Shown here: piece after piece, positions 36,851-48,719 of the stretch | How the letters are laid out: the number at the start of each line of letters is the position of its first letter | How positions within the stretch are numbered: position 1 is the first letter of the stretch | From: Trochalopteron elliotii | Lineage: Eukaryota; Chordata; Aves; Passeriformes; Leiothrichidae | Direction of reading: 5' to 3' | Assembly: GCA_024734555.1 (NCBI GenBank) | Contig: JANPWX010000614.1 | Span: forward strand, 62,001-126,000 | DNA: 64,000 bases | The notes under the pieces: generated by a model | The model's database searches: none | Seen by the model: the letters and a program-made list of their open reading frames with translations, nothing else | What the model was told of the DNA's origin: nothing | Made by a program: the position numbers and the translations under genes

Positions 36851-39800
36851 AGCTACATGCAATCTCCTCAATGACCATTTGATTTTCCCACAGACGTTAA
36901 TCATTTGCCATCTTGCCCTTTGAGCAGGGCAGGCACATGTTCACAGCAGCACTGCAGGGCTGGTGGAGGGGTGACACAGGGCTGAACTCCTGGTGGGGTG
37001 GGAGGACCCATGGCTGGGAAATGCCAGCAGATGAGTAAAAACCCTCCCAAAAATGCTCCTCCAGACTGTATGACAATGGGCTGAATGGAACTGCCTCCTC
37101 CAAATGTTCCTGCTGGAAGCAGGGCCACCAGCAGCCAATGCATTAGCAAAGCAACCAAAACAGCACCCGGTGGGCAGCTCTGCCCACCCTGCCCTGCCTG
37201 GGGTCAGGAACCAGCATCTAGTGGACAGCTCGGCCCATCTTGCCCCAGCATGGTCTCAGCTTTCTGCTGAAAACCATCCAACCCCTGGGGATAAAATATT
37301 AGAGAAAAAGAGGCATGTGGGCAAGGTATCATCTCAGCTCCAGGGAGAGGGAAAAGGGGTGAAGGCAAATTGAATGCCTGGGTGCCACATGATATGAGGC
37401 ATCCAGCTTATCCTACAGCAGGCCTAGGGGGCCCCAGGGATGGGCAGTCATTAGAGGAATTCTTCTGACAGCAAATCTTGAAAAAGAAAGGAGCACAGCA
37501 ATGGCCAACCAGTGTTTTCTAGAGTGGTTCTGGATACAGGCTCTGGGGTTCCTTGTAGAGAGGGCAGATGGCACCCAGGTAGCTGTGCAGAGCACATCCC
37601 AAGCCCCATGGTAAAGCAGCTCTGGTGGCTGTAGGGTTTGCACCCAAGAGCTCAACCAACCATTCAGGTGCCTTTCCCCCCATCTTCATCAAGCCCCTGG
37701 TCCTTGCCCAGCACCCACTAGCACATCCCTCCTGGTCAGGGGGCCCTGGGCTGGGATGATGCCACCATTCCAACTGCAAGGAACGAGATCCAGAGAGACA
37801 AAACACCCTGAGGTCCCCAGGCTGCTCACAGCAGGTTGAGGACTGTATCTCCCAGCCACAAGCATGGATCTCTTGGCCATCCTCCATGTTCCTGGAGGCC
37901 TTGCACAGCCTGCAGGCATTAAAGGGGCTTCACTCCCCTGGGAAAACAAAGAGTCAGAATGGGACAGGATCTGGGAGCAGGGAGCACAGCCATGGGAGCC
38001 AGATCACATGTGAATTTCCCAGACAGCTAAGCCACTGTGCAGCAGGATGGTCCTATGGGAGTTGACAGTTCTCCAGTCACTGACATTGCAGCTGATGTCA
38101 GCTGGGGCAAAGCAACACCTTATGGAGCCATGAGATCAATGTAACCTCTGGCTGTCCTGAGCATCCTCATAGGGCCACAGCCAAGAGACAACATCACACC
38201 AGGGGAAATGTCCCCCATCCATGGACCATCGCACTCCTGGCATGAGTGCCCAACACTGCCCATTCCCCTGGGCCTCTGACCCTCCCTGACTTCCACAGCT
38301 CGCAGCTCTTTCTCCTCTGGCACAAGGAGTCTTCAGAAAGAATCCTGGGCATCCAGTTTGGAGGGGAGCTAGAGCCAAGTGCCTGAGGCAGGCCATGAGG
38401 ATGCTGAAGTATTTCAGAGCATGGGGGCAGGCCAGCAGGACCTGGCAGGCGATGAGACAGGAGGACAATACAACAGCCCATTTGTGCTTCTCGCTGCCGG
38501 GTCCCCTGCCCTGCCCCATGCCATAGTAAGGCTGGTATTCAGGAATTAATTGATGTAATTAAAGTGTGGCATGACTTTGCCACGGCCTCTGAAGGTGGTG
38601 GCAGCAGGCCAGGGTCTGCGGGTGGAGGAGGAGCCCCTTGCGTGCTATTCTCCCCACAGAACAAGGGCAGATCTTGGGTAGATCTGAGGCATGAAATTGG
38701 TATAAAGGGATTGTCAGGGAAGCGTAACCATGCTGGTCTTGCTGTCATCAGCAGCTGCAGGGTGATAATTCATCCTGGGAGGCTGCTTCATCCCATCCCA
38801 CCACAACAGCACCTCTGGCAAGAGGTCGCCAGATCCAGCACCAAGGGGTGTCCAAGCATGTCCCAACACAGCTGTGCTCCATGGTTGCTCTTCTCTGGTT
38901 CTTCACTGCAGCTCTTGAGAATGGACAGAATTTGGTCATGGGGCTGGGGGCTGCACTGGAAGGTTGAGGGCACCTTGCCTCACCATGGACCATGCACCAA
39001 AGGAGAAGGTGTCCAGCCTCTCATTTTCCCTGCCCCAGCTCTCAAAGAAGGCAGAATTCAAGCAGTGACTGTAAAAATATCCCACTACAGAGCACAGAGA
39101 GCAAGGGAACAGAGTCTGGCCCTGTTTTGTGACTGCTTGGCTGTGTGGGAAGAATTTTCCCACTGGGGTTCCTGTGTCAGAGGGCAGCCGAGCCTGGGGC
39201 TAGCCATGACATGCCAGCTGGAGCTCTCCCAGTTCACTGCCAGCCTGGCAAGGCTGTAAGCAACCCCCTGTGTTTCCAACAGCCAGAAGAGAATGAAGTG
39301 GTGCAGCCCAGAGAAAATGGGATCCCACATGGGGGATGCCTTGTTAAAGAGATGCAAAAGTGGACACAGACATCCAGCCCCTCACCTCCCCAAGGATGCT
39401 GGCTCCACAGCCATCCCAGCAGCTTTCCCTAGGTACAGGAGCAGAAGCAGGCACCACAACTCCCCATCTAAGCACCGAGCACATCTGTGTCTGCTGGAGG
39501 GAGCCAGGGAGCCAGCTGGGCTGCTCCACCACAGGCAACCACTCAGACCCTGCTAGCATCGTGGTCTAGTTACTGCAGAGTGAAGGAGTCCATCCCAGTC
39601 CCTATAGCACAGTGACAGTGTCAGGACAGATCTCTTTTCTTTTCTAAGAGCTTCATAGCTCCTCACACTGCAGCATCTCCTCCATCCACCCTCCTCAGCA
39701 TGGTCCAGGGAACAACCCAACCAGGCCAGGAGGAGGTACAGACCAGTCAGCTGGGAGACAGCTGAGTGTCAGCATCTCCCCAGAGCCTCCACCCCAGCAA

Positions 39801-41261
39801 CCTCTGTAGCCTCAGGCAATGGGTTGTGCTTTGCTTTTTCTGGGGAAAGGGACAAATGAGCATGTGCCAGCTTATTTCAGACAGCCACAGAGAGGTGATG
39901 GGTTACGGTTAGGGCCAGACTGATGTCACTAGCCAGCTGCTTCATCCCGTGTGGGCTCTGGAATGGTACAGCAGGCAGGACATCCACACAGCTCCAGCCA
40001 CTGGGTTTACTGGGCTGGGGAGAAGCCAGAAGAGTGGCAGCTGTGGGGAACCTCCTTCTCCAGAGCAAGAGGAGCCACTGGGCTCCCACCACCACTCCAC
40101 CAGTTTGAAGCAGGACAGAGAACAAACATGAGCTCAACCTCCAGAGCAGCTGCTGGAAACCCAAATAAGTCATCCAGCTGCATCACAGAGAGCTGGGACT
40201 CTCCCCATCCCTCCTTTCCAAACCCAGGGGCTGCTTCTTTGCAAGACACTGCCAAAGCTGTACACCAGCTCCTCTGCCTGCAGAAACCACAGCTCCCACG
40301 CCTTGCACACTCTGTCCTCTCTCAGTCACTCACCAGACACTGCGGCTTGGCCCATGCCCCACAGACTTGAGCAAGCACGCCCATAGCCCTGGGTAAACAA
40401 ACAGCCCTTCCTCCAGGACTGATGCCTCCAGCCACCACAGCCACCTTCAGCTGGGCCGGCTGTGCCACCACACAGCTCAGAGCTTCAGCAAGGTCCAGCC
40501 CTGTGGTGGCTGTGGGCTCGGCTGCCAGCCACTGCCTCCCACCATGGCTGGCACAGAGCAAGGCTGAAACAACTCACAAACAAGGAACATGCACAGCTTG
40601 GCTTGCACATTGGAAACAGAGATAAGCTGCTCCAAAAGCTGAATCCCAGAGAGGCAGTGGAACAGGAGGAAGAGAATGGTAGAGCTGCCATGTGCTGCTG
40701 GGGAGGAGACAGCCCTGGCAGATGCCTGATCCCACCTCTGAGTGCTGAGGAGGGGAAACACCCCGAGGCACAAGCAAAGAGTGCCCGATTCCGTCCACAG
40801 GACGTAGGCAGATCTGCTGGGTTGGAGAGCATTGTGCCACCCCCTTGTATCACAGCCAGCCCTGCCAGAGGCCACATAGCCAAGCACACACCATGATGGT
40901 GGCATACAGTAGGAAGTGAATCATTAAGCTGCTCTGACTGCTCAGTTAGACCCTGCGCTGGAACATCTGGGTACCTCACCCTGCCTGTGACTGCATAAGG
41001 GCTGATGTCAGGGTCTGAGTCTCACCACCCTCTTCCCTGTGCAAATCCTTATGCCTTGCCCCAGGGAGCAGCTGCCTTACCCCTTCGGCTCATTATAATT
41101 TTCTAAGCAACCAGTCTTGCAAGTGCAGCTTGGAGCAGGGTATCTGCTGGGTTATGTCTGCAGCCCCAATTCTTCAGAAACTGCTGAAGCAAGCAAAGTC
41201 TCCTTGAATGCACCCAACCTCCCCAGAGAAGCTGGCTGAGTGAGTGGTCTGAGCAAAAGAC
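36851..41261. other. Unique non-coding DNA
   Basis: Mostly unique GC-moderate DNA with frames up to 231 codons (38564-39259, +) that have no domain. Near 38540-38590 an AT-rich plus CpG patch (GGAATTAATTGATGTAATTAAAG, then TTTGCCACGGCC) might be conserved. No TE body was recognised. Confidence 0.4.
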
Positions 41262-41345
41262 TTTTGCTTTATTCCCAGCTCAGTCTCTGACTCACTGGGT
41301 GGCTTTGAACCACTTCTCTCCTCCTGTGCTTCCATGTGGGAAGTG
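41262..41345 (+). repeat. MIR/CORE-SINE-like core (weak)
   Basis: The order of landmarks resembles the central core of MIR-type SINEs: CCCAGCTCAGTCTCTGACTCACTGGGTGGCTTTGAACCACTTCTCTCCTCCTGTG parallels the family pattern of 'tgactcactgtgtgaccttggacaagtcacttctct'. The match is by eye and diverged, with no tRNA-derived head or tail seen. Confidence 0.4.
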
Positions 41346-42010
41346 CCAGCCAGGGCAGCTGCTGCTCCCCAAGTACTAGGTGGATGTACCTGCCTGGCTG
41401 AAGGACAGGCAGCAAGCGCACAACATGTTGGAAAGGGGTAGATCTCAGCTCCCTCAGGACCCTGAGGACCTGGACATTCCTGCTAACAGGCCCAAGGTAA
41501 AGCAGCCTGACCCTCCCCGCAGTACCCAGCCTGCCACTGCAGGCACAGAATGGACAACACCTCATGTGCCACCAAAGAGGTTTACTTCTTCTCTCCCTTG
41601 CGTCTGCTTCTGCCATCCCTACATCCTTGGAGCCCATCTTGACCTTGGACAACCTCATGTTCCATCAGGCCAGGTCAGATAGGGTTCCTTCACCCTCCTT
41701 CCTGTTGCTAACTGAAAAGACCCAGATCAGATACAGCAGCAGTATCTCCAGGATTTCTGATCCTTTGGGAAAAAAGAATCTTGATGCTAGAAATAAAACT
41801 ATAAATGTTCTGCACTATCATGATGACTCAATGCTGCTAATGCTGCACAAGCTCTGCATCTTGTGTGCTTGCACTAGCACAGACACACAGCACCCAAGGA
41901 GCTGCACCTACAGACCTGGAGGGTATTGCTCCCATGGCACTGGGCTTGGCAATTGCATCAGGAGTTTGTGGTAGGGATCACCAGGTTTCTGGAAGATGGT
42001 AGAGAGAAGC
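41346..42010. other. Unique DNA flanking the retroviral block
   Basis: No 3' LTR, env or other retroviral sequence is recognised here, although this is where the 3' end of the minus-strand provirus would be expected. No gene was seen. Confidence 0.45.
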
Positions 42011-42209
42011 TTTGGCAGTTTGTGCAGGAGCCCATGATTGTTCTTGCTTGTTCCCTGGATAATTTAAACATTCAAACTAAAGCTGGTACAGTTTGATGGA
42101 AAAACTGATAGCTTAGCTTGGCTTGGTTAAAGATGTCTGGTAAAGTAATCTGTACAACCATTGCCAAGGTGTCTGCACTCTGCTTGCCCTCTGCTATGGG
42201 TTCTGGAAG
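42011..42209 (-). repeat. Duplicated integrase N-terminal segment, copy 2
   Basis: A second copy of part of the integrase gene, about 200 bp, matching 43341-43539 at a constant offset of 1330 bp with about 13 mismatches and no gaps by eye. It encodes the region of the HHCC zinc-binding domain (AKLSYQFFHQ). The first zinc His is Tyr here and Arg in the other copy, both one step from a His codon (CAT). It lies beyond the end of the integrase gene, where no integrase sequence belongs. Similarity stops abruptly near 42210; on the left it fades just below 42011. Confidence 0.9.
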
Positions 42210-42522
42210 AACTTCCAGAAGAGTGGCCTCTGGGATATTAGGGGAGGATGACGTGAAGGTAAGAAATGCAGGACCTGGATAATGACTGGATGATGGTTTG
42301 CCAGCATCAGAAACCTGGTGGGGACTCACAGAAGGCAAGTTGTTCTGTAAAATAAAGAATAAACTTAAGACAAACTGTTTAGAAAGTATTGAAATCTTGA
42401 AGAAAGCCCACCCTAATCTCCCCTTTCTTTACTTATTAAAAAAATGAGAAAAGAGACGGGGGAATATGTTAAAAAGTAAGTTAAGAAAGAACAAGCAGAA
42501 TGATATCAACAGAAAGGGGTGA

Positions 42523-43578
42523 CTAGAAATTTAGTGTGATATTTTTAAGCTGTGTCATTAGTCTCCAAGTTGTTGGGAGGTGGCTGGGGATGAAGTTTCT
42601 TTCTCTTCTTCCTTCTCCAAGCTGCTCAAGTTTGACTTGTTGAGTTTCTTGTTGCTTCTCAGTGACTTGGGTGGGTGTAGAGTCTGGTGACATGACGTAA
42701 GGTTTCACATTTTTTCCAGGAATCCACTTTGGTCCCGACCCTGTGGATACAGAGGCATATCCTCTCCCCAAAGTTATTAATGGGAAGGGGACCATGATTT
42801 GTTTGGTTTCGGGGTCCTTGATCAGCACAGGAAGCTTCTCTGAAAGCTGGGCTTGACTAGAAGTGCCTGATGATAGGGGCTTTTGGCTCCATGAATGGTT
42901 TAGGAAGTTTATAACATATAGAGCATTACACAGTCTTTCAATGGGAGATGATGTTTCAACACCCTCACGCTCCTAATCAAGGACCCTTTTGATGGTTCGG
43001 TGTGCCCTTTCAACAATAGATTGCCCTGTTGGGGAGTGGGGTGTGCCGGTAGAGTGTTTCATTCCCCATTGGTCCAGGAATGGTTTGAAGCTTTTGGAAG
43101 TGTAGGCGGGGCCGTTATCAGTTTTAGTGGTTTGGGGAATACCCAGAGTGAAAAAGGCCAGGAGAAAATCTTGCCCTCATGGCCCCAAGGCAAAAATTGC
43201 TTCAGAAAATGTATCTATAGAGACATGAATGTATTTGAGCCTTCCAAAACCAGCATAGTGAGTGACATCTGTCTGGTACAACAGCAAGCTTTCTAAGCCT
43301 AGGGGATTAACCCCAGATCCTATAGGTGGTAGAGCGATGTTTTGGCAGTTTGTGCAGGAGCCTATGATTGTTCTTGCTTGTTCCCTGGATAATTTAAACA
43401 TTCAAACTAAAGCTGGTACATTTTGATGGAAAAACTGACGGCTTAGCTTGGCTTGGTTAAAGATGCCTGGTAAAGTAGTCTGTACAACCATTTCCAAGGT
43501 GTTTGCTCTCTGGTTGCTCTCTGCTATGGGTACTGGAAGGTCAGTGTGTGACCTTACAAGTATAATGTGATAAGGTTG
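42523..43578 (-). pseudogene. ERV integrase, broken by nonsense changes
   Basis: Integrase joins viral cDNA into host DNA. The frame is continuous with RNase H upstream, interrupted only by stop codons near 43179 and 42973. The zinc domain has CTNCQ intact but the first His of HHCC is Arg (SRQFFHQ). The catalytic D,D-35-E triad appears conserved: Asp in QTDVTHY (codon near 43268), Asp in TDNGPAY (near 43118) and Glu in IVERAH (near 43010), with 35 residues between the last two. The carboxy-terminal domain (GRGYASVSTGSGPKWIPGKN) is open to a stop at 42523. Conservation of the triad is residual and not evidence of activity. Confidence 0.92.
43341..43539 (-). repeat. Integrase N-terminal segment, copy 1 (in place)
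   Basis: The in-place copy of the duplicated segment, in frame with RNase H and the rest of integrase. It pairs with 42011-42209 at an offset of 1330 bp. Confidence 0.9.
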
Positions 43579-45293
43579 CTCTCAGTGGGAGAGAAGATAG
43601 ACTAGTTTCGAGAGCAAGTGAAATAAATTTGGATTTGACACTTCCTTTATTAAGGAGTGCTCTGCCCTTTCAGCTATACCAGCTATGTAAACCAAATTTG
43701 TGACCAGATGTAAGAGTTGGTCAAACCTTTCAAAAACTCTGACAACAGCTGCTAACTCTGCAATTTGAGGAGACCCCTCAATGATTTGGATATCAGACTC
43801 CTCCTGAGTCTCAGGATCTCTCCAGATCATGACTGATTTGTGAGACTGGCCTGAGCTGTCAGTAAAAATGGTCAAAGCCTCTAAAGGAGTTTGACTTTTT
43901 AATGAATTTGGCTCCAAATGGAAAGTCACATTAAATAGTTTATGTTTTGGCAACTGAATCGAAATTTGCCCTGGGTAACTGTCAAGGGTGAACTGCAGGT
44001 GTTCATTGGTCTGGAGCAAAGCGTCCAGACTACCGAAAGTCAATGGGAGGTAGATGCATGTAAAGTCACACCCCACTAGGGTCCAGAGGCAAGCTCTAGC
44101 TCTTATTATGAGTTGAACCATCACTTCTTGTGGTGTTGTTATAGTTTTGGTTGGCTGATGGAACCTAAACACTCATTCAATGATTAAGAGCCGATCTTTT
44201 AGGGTGGGGTCCCATTGAAAAATTAATCCATGAAATCTGGGTGACTTACCCAGAACTACAACTGGAACGGTAAAGCAGGATCCACCCAATGAGTCTACCT
44301 TGTGGATAGGGCATGAGATACCTTTTGGATGGATTCCTGGGCTTCTGGCATGATGGTTCTTGGCAAGTTGAAGTCCGTGCAGCTTCACAGGAGGTTAAAT
44401 AACAGTGCAAGGTCCTCCGTTGTGATCCCCAGCAGTGGACAAATCCAATTTATGCTGCTGCATTGTCGATGTAGGTCCCTTAGGGTTTTTGGGTCATCCT
44501 TGATGGAGAGTTGCTGGGGTGTGACAATCCGCTCACCAATTTGAAGTCCCAGGTAGGTCCACGGGAAAGTACACTGGATTTTTTCCTCGGCTGTATGGAC
44601 TCCTGCTTCTTCAATAGTTACAATAGTCCTTTTGAGCACAAGCTCAACATAAGAGTTAGTCTCAGCACAGATTAGGATATCATCCATATGATGTAAAATG
44701 ATTGCATCTGGAAATGTTTTCCAAATAGGTGAAAGGATGTGGGCCATATGCATTTGACAGATGGCTGGCAAGTTCTTCATCTCTTGTTGAAGAACTAACC
44801 AATGGTAACGCTTGAGGGGAGCTTGTCTATTTAAAGATGGTACTGATGAAGTAAATCTCAGCGTACCTTGGGGATGGTGTGGAATATTAGAGAAACAGTC
44901 CTTGATGTCAATAATGGCTAATTTCCAACCCCGGGGCAACATTGAGGCTGAGGGCAGGCCAGGCTAGAGGGGACCCATGTCCTTGATGATGGCATTGACC
45001 TTACAAAGGTCCTGTAGGAGCCGCCATTTATCTTTTCCAGGTTTTTTGATAACAAAATCTGAAGTATTCCCGGGGCTATTTGATGGAACAATATGGCCTT
45101 TGAGTAACTGTTCTTTTATCAGGGTTTCAAGCACCTTTAGCTTGGTCTCAGTGAGGGCCCACTGATCCACCCAAACTGGACCATCTGTTTTCCATACAAG
45201 CGGAGGAGTGGCGCACTCTACAGTGGCCCCGGCAAGAAATCCTGTGATGAAGAAGAGATCTCCAGCCTGGCACCCCATATGTCTCTGCCCCAC
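43579..45293 (-). pseudogene. ERV reverse transcriptase-RNase H, broken
   Basis: The reverse transcriptase domain starts with PVWVDQWALTETKL and continues through EQLLKGHIVPSNSPGN. A single stop (TAG, most simply from CAG) lies near 44963. Then follow motif A (AIIDIKDCF) and the active-site box, HHMDDIL, where the usual YMDD Tyr is His (codon 44688-44690). A frameshift occurs near 44386. The connection domain follows, with a TGA for a conserved Trp near 44173. RNase H has TIFTDSSG and IAELAAVV with the first Asp and the Glu. The third acidic residue in LVTNLVY is Asn instead of Asp. The gene runs in the -1 frame relative to protease, overlapping it at 45218-45293. Confidence 0.93.
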
Positions 45294-45900
45294 AATCTGA
45301 TAGTTGCCCTCACTACAAACGGTCTCACTGTAGCAATTTGGCCTTCAGGTCCCTTGATGAGGATTGTTTTCTTACTTCTCATAGAAGTGGCTGCTCCTCC
45401 AATCCCTGAGATGACACCATTTGCAGGGACAAGCTCCCATCCTTCTGGCCACTCAGAGCAGGCGATGATGGTGACATCTGCGCCTCTGTCAACCAGTCCT
45501 AAAAGAAAGATTTTATCCCCTTTGTTAAATAGGCCACATTCTGTGATGGGTGTGTCATGGCCCACAATCTCTAATCTCTGCCCAGAATGCAGTAGGATTT
45601 TCTGGGACAATATCTGTAAAATCTGGTAAAAAGAAAGCCTGAGCGACAGGTGTATGTTGAGGTAAAAACCAAGGTGGATCTGTGCAGGCAACAGTCACCA
45701 TAATTTCATCATTCCATCCCACAGTTTGAACCTCTGGTAACACTTGTAAATAATCAAGTACAAAACTAGAGTTCCCAATAACTAAAATGTCCCTTGGTGT
45801 TGCCAAAGGGCCGTATTTAACAGTTGGAATATGGTAGATTACTTCATTGTAGAAATGGATTGCAAGCGTGCTTACCAACGTGCGTTGGCTCTATGGTTGA
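45218..45900 (-). pseudogene. ERV dUTPase-protease, broken
   Basis: The 45555-45878 frame resembles a retroviral dUTPase: VKYGPLATPRDILVIG corresponds to the YGPL/ILGRSS region and GWNDEIMVTV to the GEI box, both diverged. The protease follows in another frame, so there is a frameshift near 45585. Its active site reads LVDRGADVTII where aspartic proteases have D-T/S-G, so the residue after the catalytic Asp is Arg. The flap GGAAT region and the terminal LWGRD motif (family LLGRD) are present. In intact betaretroviruses this unit removes dUTP and cleaves Gag-Pro-Pol. Confidence 0.85.
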
Positions 45901-46059
45901 ACTTGTGGGTAGGATTCCCAGGGTTTGCATTCTTTTTTATAGTAGATGTCATCATAAATTACTTCACCACATGTTGACTCTCTGAGATGGTCGAGGAGAG
46001 GGGCAAAGTGGCTTGGCATTTGTTGCTGTCGCACATGGCTCCCCCACACTCAGCTTGTT

Positions 46060-48260
46060 TTTCCCCAGAAATTTCCTGGATGCCGTCGATGATTTGCTTG
46101 GTAAGCTGGCTGGTGATAGACCTGTTGGTGGCTTTGAAACTGGGGACAGTATTTATAATGTTCTCTACAACCCAAACAAGACACAGACGGACAGTTTGAG
46201 GAGGAGTGCTGCTGTACAAAATCACTGTTACATTCAACTTGTATATGTCCTTATTCACCACATTTAAAGCATATCATATTTTCCTTGTTTTATGGTGATG
46301 TTTAGCTGCCACTAGACCCTCTGCCTCCCCTCTACTAATGGCCAGGGTGACTGTATGCTCTTTGGTTGTCAGCTGCATACTGGCCTCCACCATCTGCTGG
46401 ATCGTGGGTTCTGGGTCCAAAGGGAGTGCCCTTAAAATCTTTTTGCACTCTGTATTCACATTAGACATTGCCAGTTTATTTAGCAGTTCCTCCCTTGCAG
46501 ACAGACAATCTGTTTATCAATTGTCTCTCAGTGCCTGTCAATGAATTTTATATAGGTTTCATCCACTCCTTGGTGAATGTCAGTGAAGTTTTGTTGTGGA
46601 GTGGTGCCATCTGGGGTCTGGAACAAGGTGGTTTGGGCAGCATTTTTTATGTCTTCTAGAATGGCCCTAGGGTTGTCTTGGGCCTGGTCTTGAGGTTTTT
46701 CAAAGTCCCCCCTCTCTCCTCAATAAATCAATGGTTAAATGGGCCCTTGCTTCCTCATTTTTATAGTTCTTTATTAGAACCTTAAGTTGTTTATTCCACA
46801 GTGACTCCCACAAAAGAAGTTCAGTAAGGAGGAGGAGAAGAGACATAACGTGCCGGAGGTCGTGCAGCACAAGAACATGGGCCAAGAAAGGCACATTAAG
46901 TAACTTTTTACAGTAAGGTGGCCTCTGTGCATAGTCTTTACAAGCCTTGCAAAGCTGTTTTTATTCCCTGTAAGGTATTGCTTCCCACTTTGGGTTCCTT
47001 CCCTGCTTATATACAACTGATGCCACTAATTTCTCCGCTACCTCCCAATTTCCATCGCTAGCAGCAAGTTTCAGCACCTCTGTCCAGTGATCCTCAGGCT
47101 CAGTATCAGAGCCTGAGGAATCACCAGACTCCTCTGGAGAGGGGGTGTTTTAATAAGAGAGCTGTGGGGTCTGCAGTTGACCCTTAAGGCCTGATGTTGC
47201 AGGCTGCTGGCAACCAAGATGGCTTCCTTCCAGTCACCATCATGACCACTTCCGGTCCCAGTGGCATGGGAACTGGAAGCATCATTGTCGCCAGGGGTGG
47301 AGCTGGAGAAGGAAAAGGAGGCAGGGCCCACGTTGGAAGGGGAGGTCCTGATGGAAGGGAAGGGTCCTGACACAGAAGCAACCATCGACGTGGGGGCGGA
47401 GTGTGTTGCGGGGGAGGATCCCAATGGAGGAGTGGGATCAGGGAAAGGAGGAGGGTCACACGTGCCATTTTGATGTGAAAAGGCAGGAAAAGTTGGTGCA
47501 GAAAGGCTCAAAATGGCGGATCCCCTCACAGAATTGGCACCATTTTGAGTGGCGGGATTCGGTGGGAAATCAGTCAAAATGGCAGGTCCCCTCACGGGGT
47601 CGGCACTATTTGACACATAACATTTGATGGGGAGAAAGGGTAAACAGACATTGGAAGGAGGTTTAGGTTAGAGCCCAGGATGGGTTGTACGGGCCCATCC
47701 TGAGAAGGAGACAGAGGAGGACAGGAGATGGCAGAAGGCTAGCAGCACTCCTGTGCCTTTTGGCAGGTTCCATCTCCTGGCCTCTCCTGAGGTGATGAGG
47801 GTGTGGGCACATGGAGAGAGAGATACAACAATTGGGGTTGTAACTGGGGTGTAGAACCATTAACAGATCCTGAACTATCCCCCAAGCCCTCAATCGTATC
47901 CTAAATTAAACGAAAAATAGGGTAAAACTTCCCAACTTTAAAATTCCCCTCGGATTATAAGATATATAATTTCTTCCTCACCACATCCCAAAAACTAACT
48001 GAAAAACCATAATACCATGTTACGTTGTTAAAATGTTTAAAGATCCAATGCATAAAAGCCCTTAAACTCCCCTTTGAAAATTTAACATTCCTATCTATCA
48101 GGGTATTTTTAACTTGGGTATAAACTTCCTGCTGTGAGAGGGAATGTATGTTACCTTTGTTCACTGGGCAATTCATCGGGTTACTCACAGAGTAGATTAA
48201 ATTTATAGAGGTTTCCTTTTGATGTTGTCTCAATAACCTTCTAAGCTTTAGAGCTTTATT
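46060..48260 (-). pseudogene. ERV gag, broken
   Basis: In transcriptional order: a matrix domain at about 48260-47890 (GSLRAFMHWIFKHFNN, then SVSFWDVVRKKLY, typical of betaretroviral matrix); a Pro/Ser-rich linker at about 47880-47080 with a tandem repeat (47510-47610); capsid traces at about 47070-46290 (KDYAQRPPYCKKLL, ESLWNKQLKVLIKNYKN, NTECKKILRALPLDPEPTIQQM, the last matching the capsid C-terminal helices); and two nucleocapsid zinc knuckles at about 46265-46150. The first knuckle (CX2CX4HX4C) contains an in-frame TAA at 46251-46253. The second is CX2CX3HX3C, so spacing is altered. Frameshifts separate the parts. Confidence 0.88.
47510..47610 (-). repeat. Tandem repeat in gag linker
   Basis: Two imperfect copies about 62 bp apart share ATGGCGGATCCCCTCAC / ATGGCAGGTCCCCTCAC and GGCAC-ATTTTGA / GGCACTATTTGA on the plus strand. 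They lie in the Pro/Ser-rich linker of gag, a region where such repeats are common. Confidence 0.75.
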
Positions 48261-48290
48261 TTGTCACCTTGACTGGTTGGCTATAGATTT

Positions 48291-48719
48291 ATTAATCATC
48301 AAATATATCAAGAATAACTAACTGCTTTTATCCTTGAATAAAATGTTTGCACACATTAAATGACCAAGAAAAAAAACTTAATTTAGATTTAGAAATACCA
48401 CAACTGAAACTGTAAGATTTTTGGAAGAGGAAAATAGATACCTTAATGCTACTTTTTCTTTGGAGGGTAAAAACAGCCTGGAAAATTACTGTGAGTTCTA
48501 TATGGAATAAAGTTGTTAAGTTAAAGTAAAATCCTTAAATATTACACAGTATTATACCAAAATTCAATGCACATTTGCAAAGGAAAGGATCTAGCATTGT
48601 CAATCATAACCTGAGGACTAAAGCTGCCAAAGGTATACACAGAATCCAATATTAGAACGGGTGTTTGCTTTCATGGCAATCATTGGTCATGTCCAATTCT
48701 TGAAAACTTTACCAAAGGA
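48291..48719 (-). other. AT-rich stretch between matrix and gag-like leader
   Basis: An AT-rich stretch with many stops in all frames. It could be the untranslated leader of the class II element, or host sequence separating two retroviral pieces. No LTR signature, primer-binding site or open frame was recognised. Confidence 0.4.

Larger units (their letters stand above)
42011..48290 (-). mobile_element. Class II (betaretrovirus-like) ERV, internal region
   Basis: A degenerate provirus body in reverse orientation. In transcriptional order it has gag (matrix, Pro-rich linker, capsid, nucleocapsid zinc knuckles), dUTPase plus protease, reverse transcriptase plus RNase H, and integrase. The class II assignment rests on the dUTPase-protease arrangement, the protease-to-pol overlap in the -1 frame, and the integrase carboxy-terminal box (GRGYASVSTGSGPKWIPGK). 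No env and no 3' LTR are detected. Each gene carries nonsense changes or frameshifts, so no full product can be made. Several stops are C-to-T or G-to-A changes, as expected from methylated CpG decay and neutral drift. Confidence 0.9.

Noticed and set aside
38564..39259. 231-codon plus-strand frame
   Set aside because: No recognisable domain, low-complexity start, overlapping frames on the other strand, and no promoter or splice context.
41346..42010. env gene of the provirus
   Set aside because: No surface or transmembrane features, fusion-peptide-like segment or CX6CC motif could be seen on the minus strand in this stretch.
42011..42470. Truncated 3' LTR after a purine-rich stretch
   Set aside because: A purine-rich run is present, but what follows does not match the LTR at 50747-51077 and instead contains the duplicated integrase segment.
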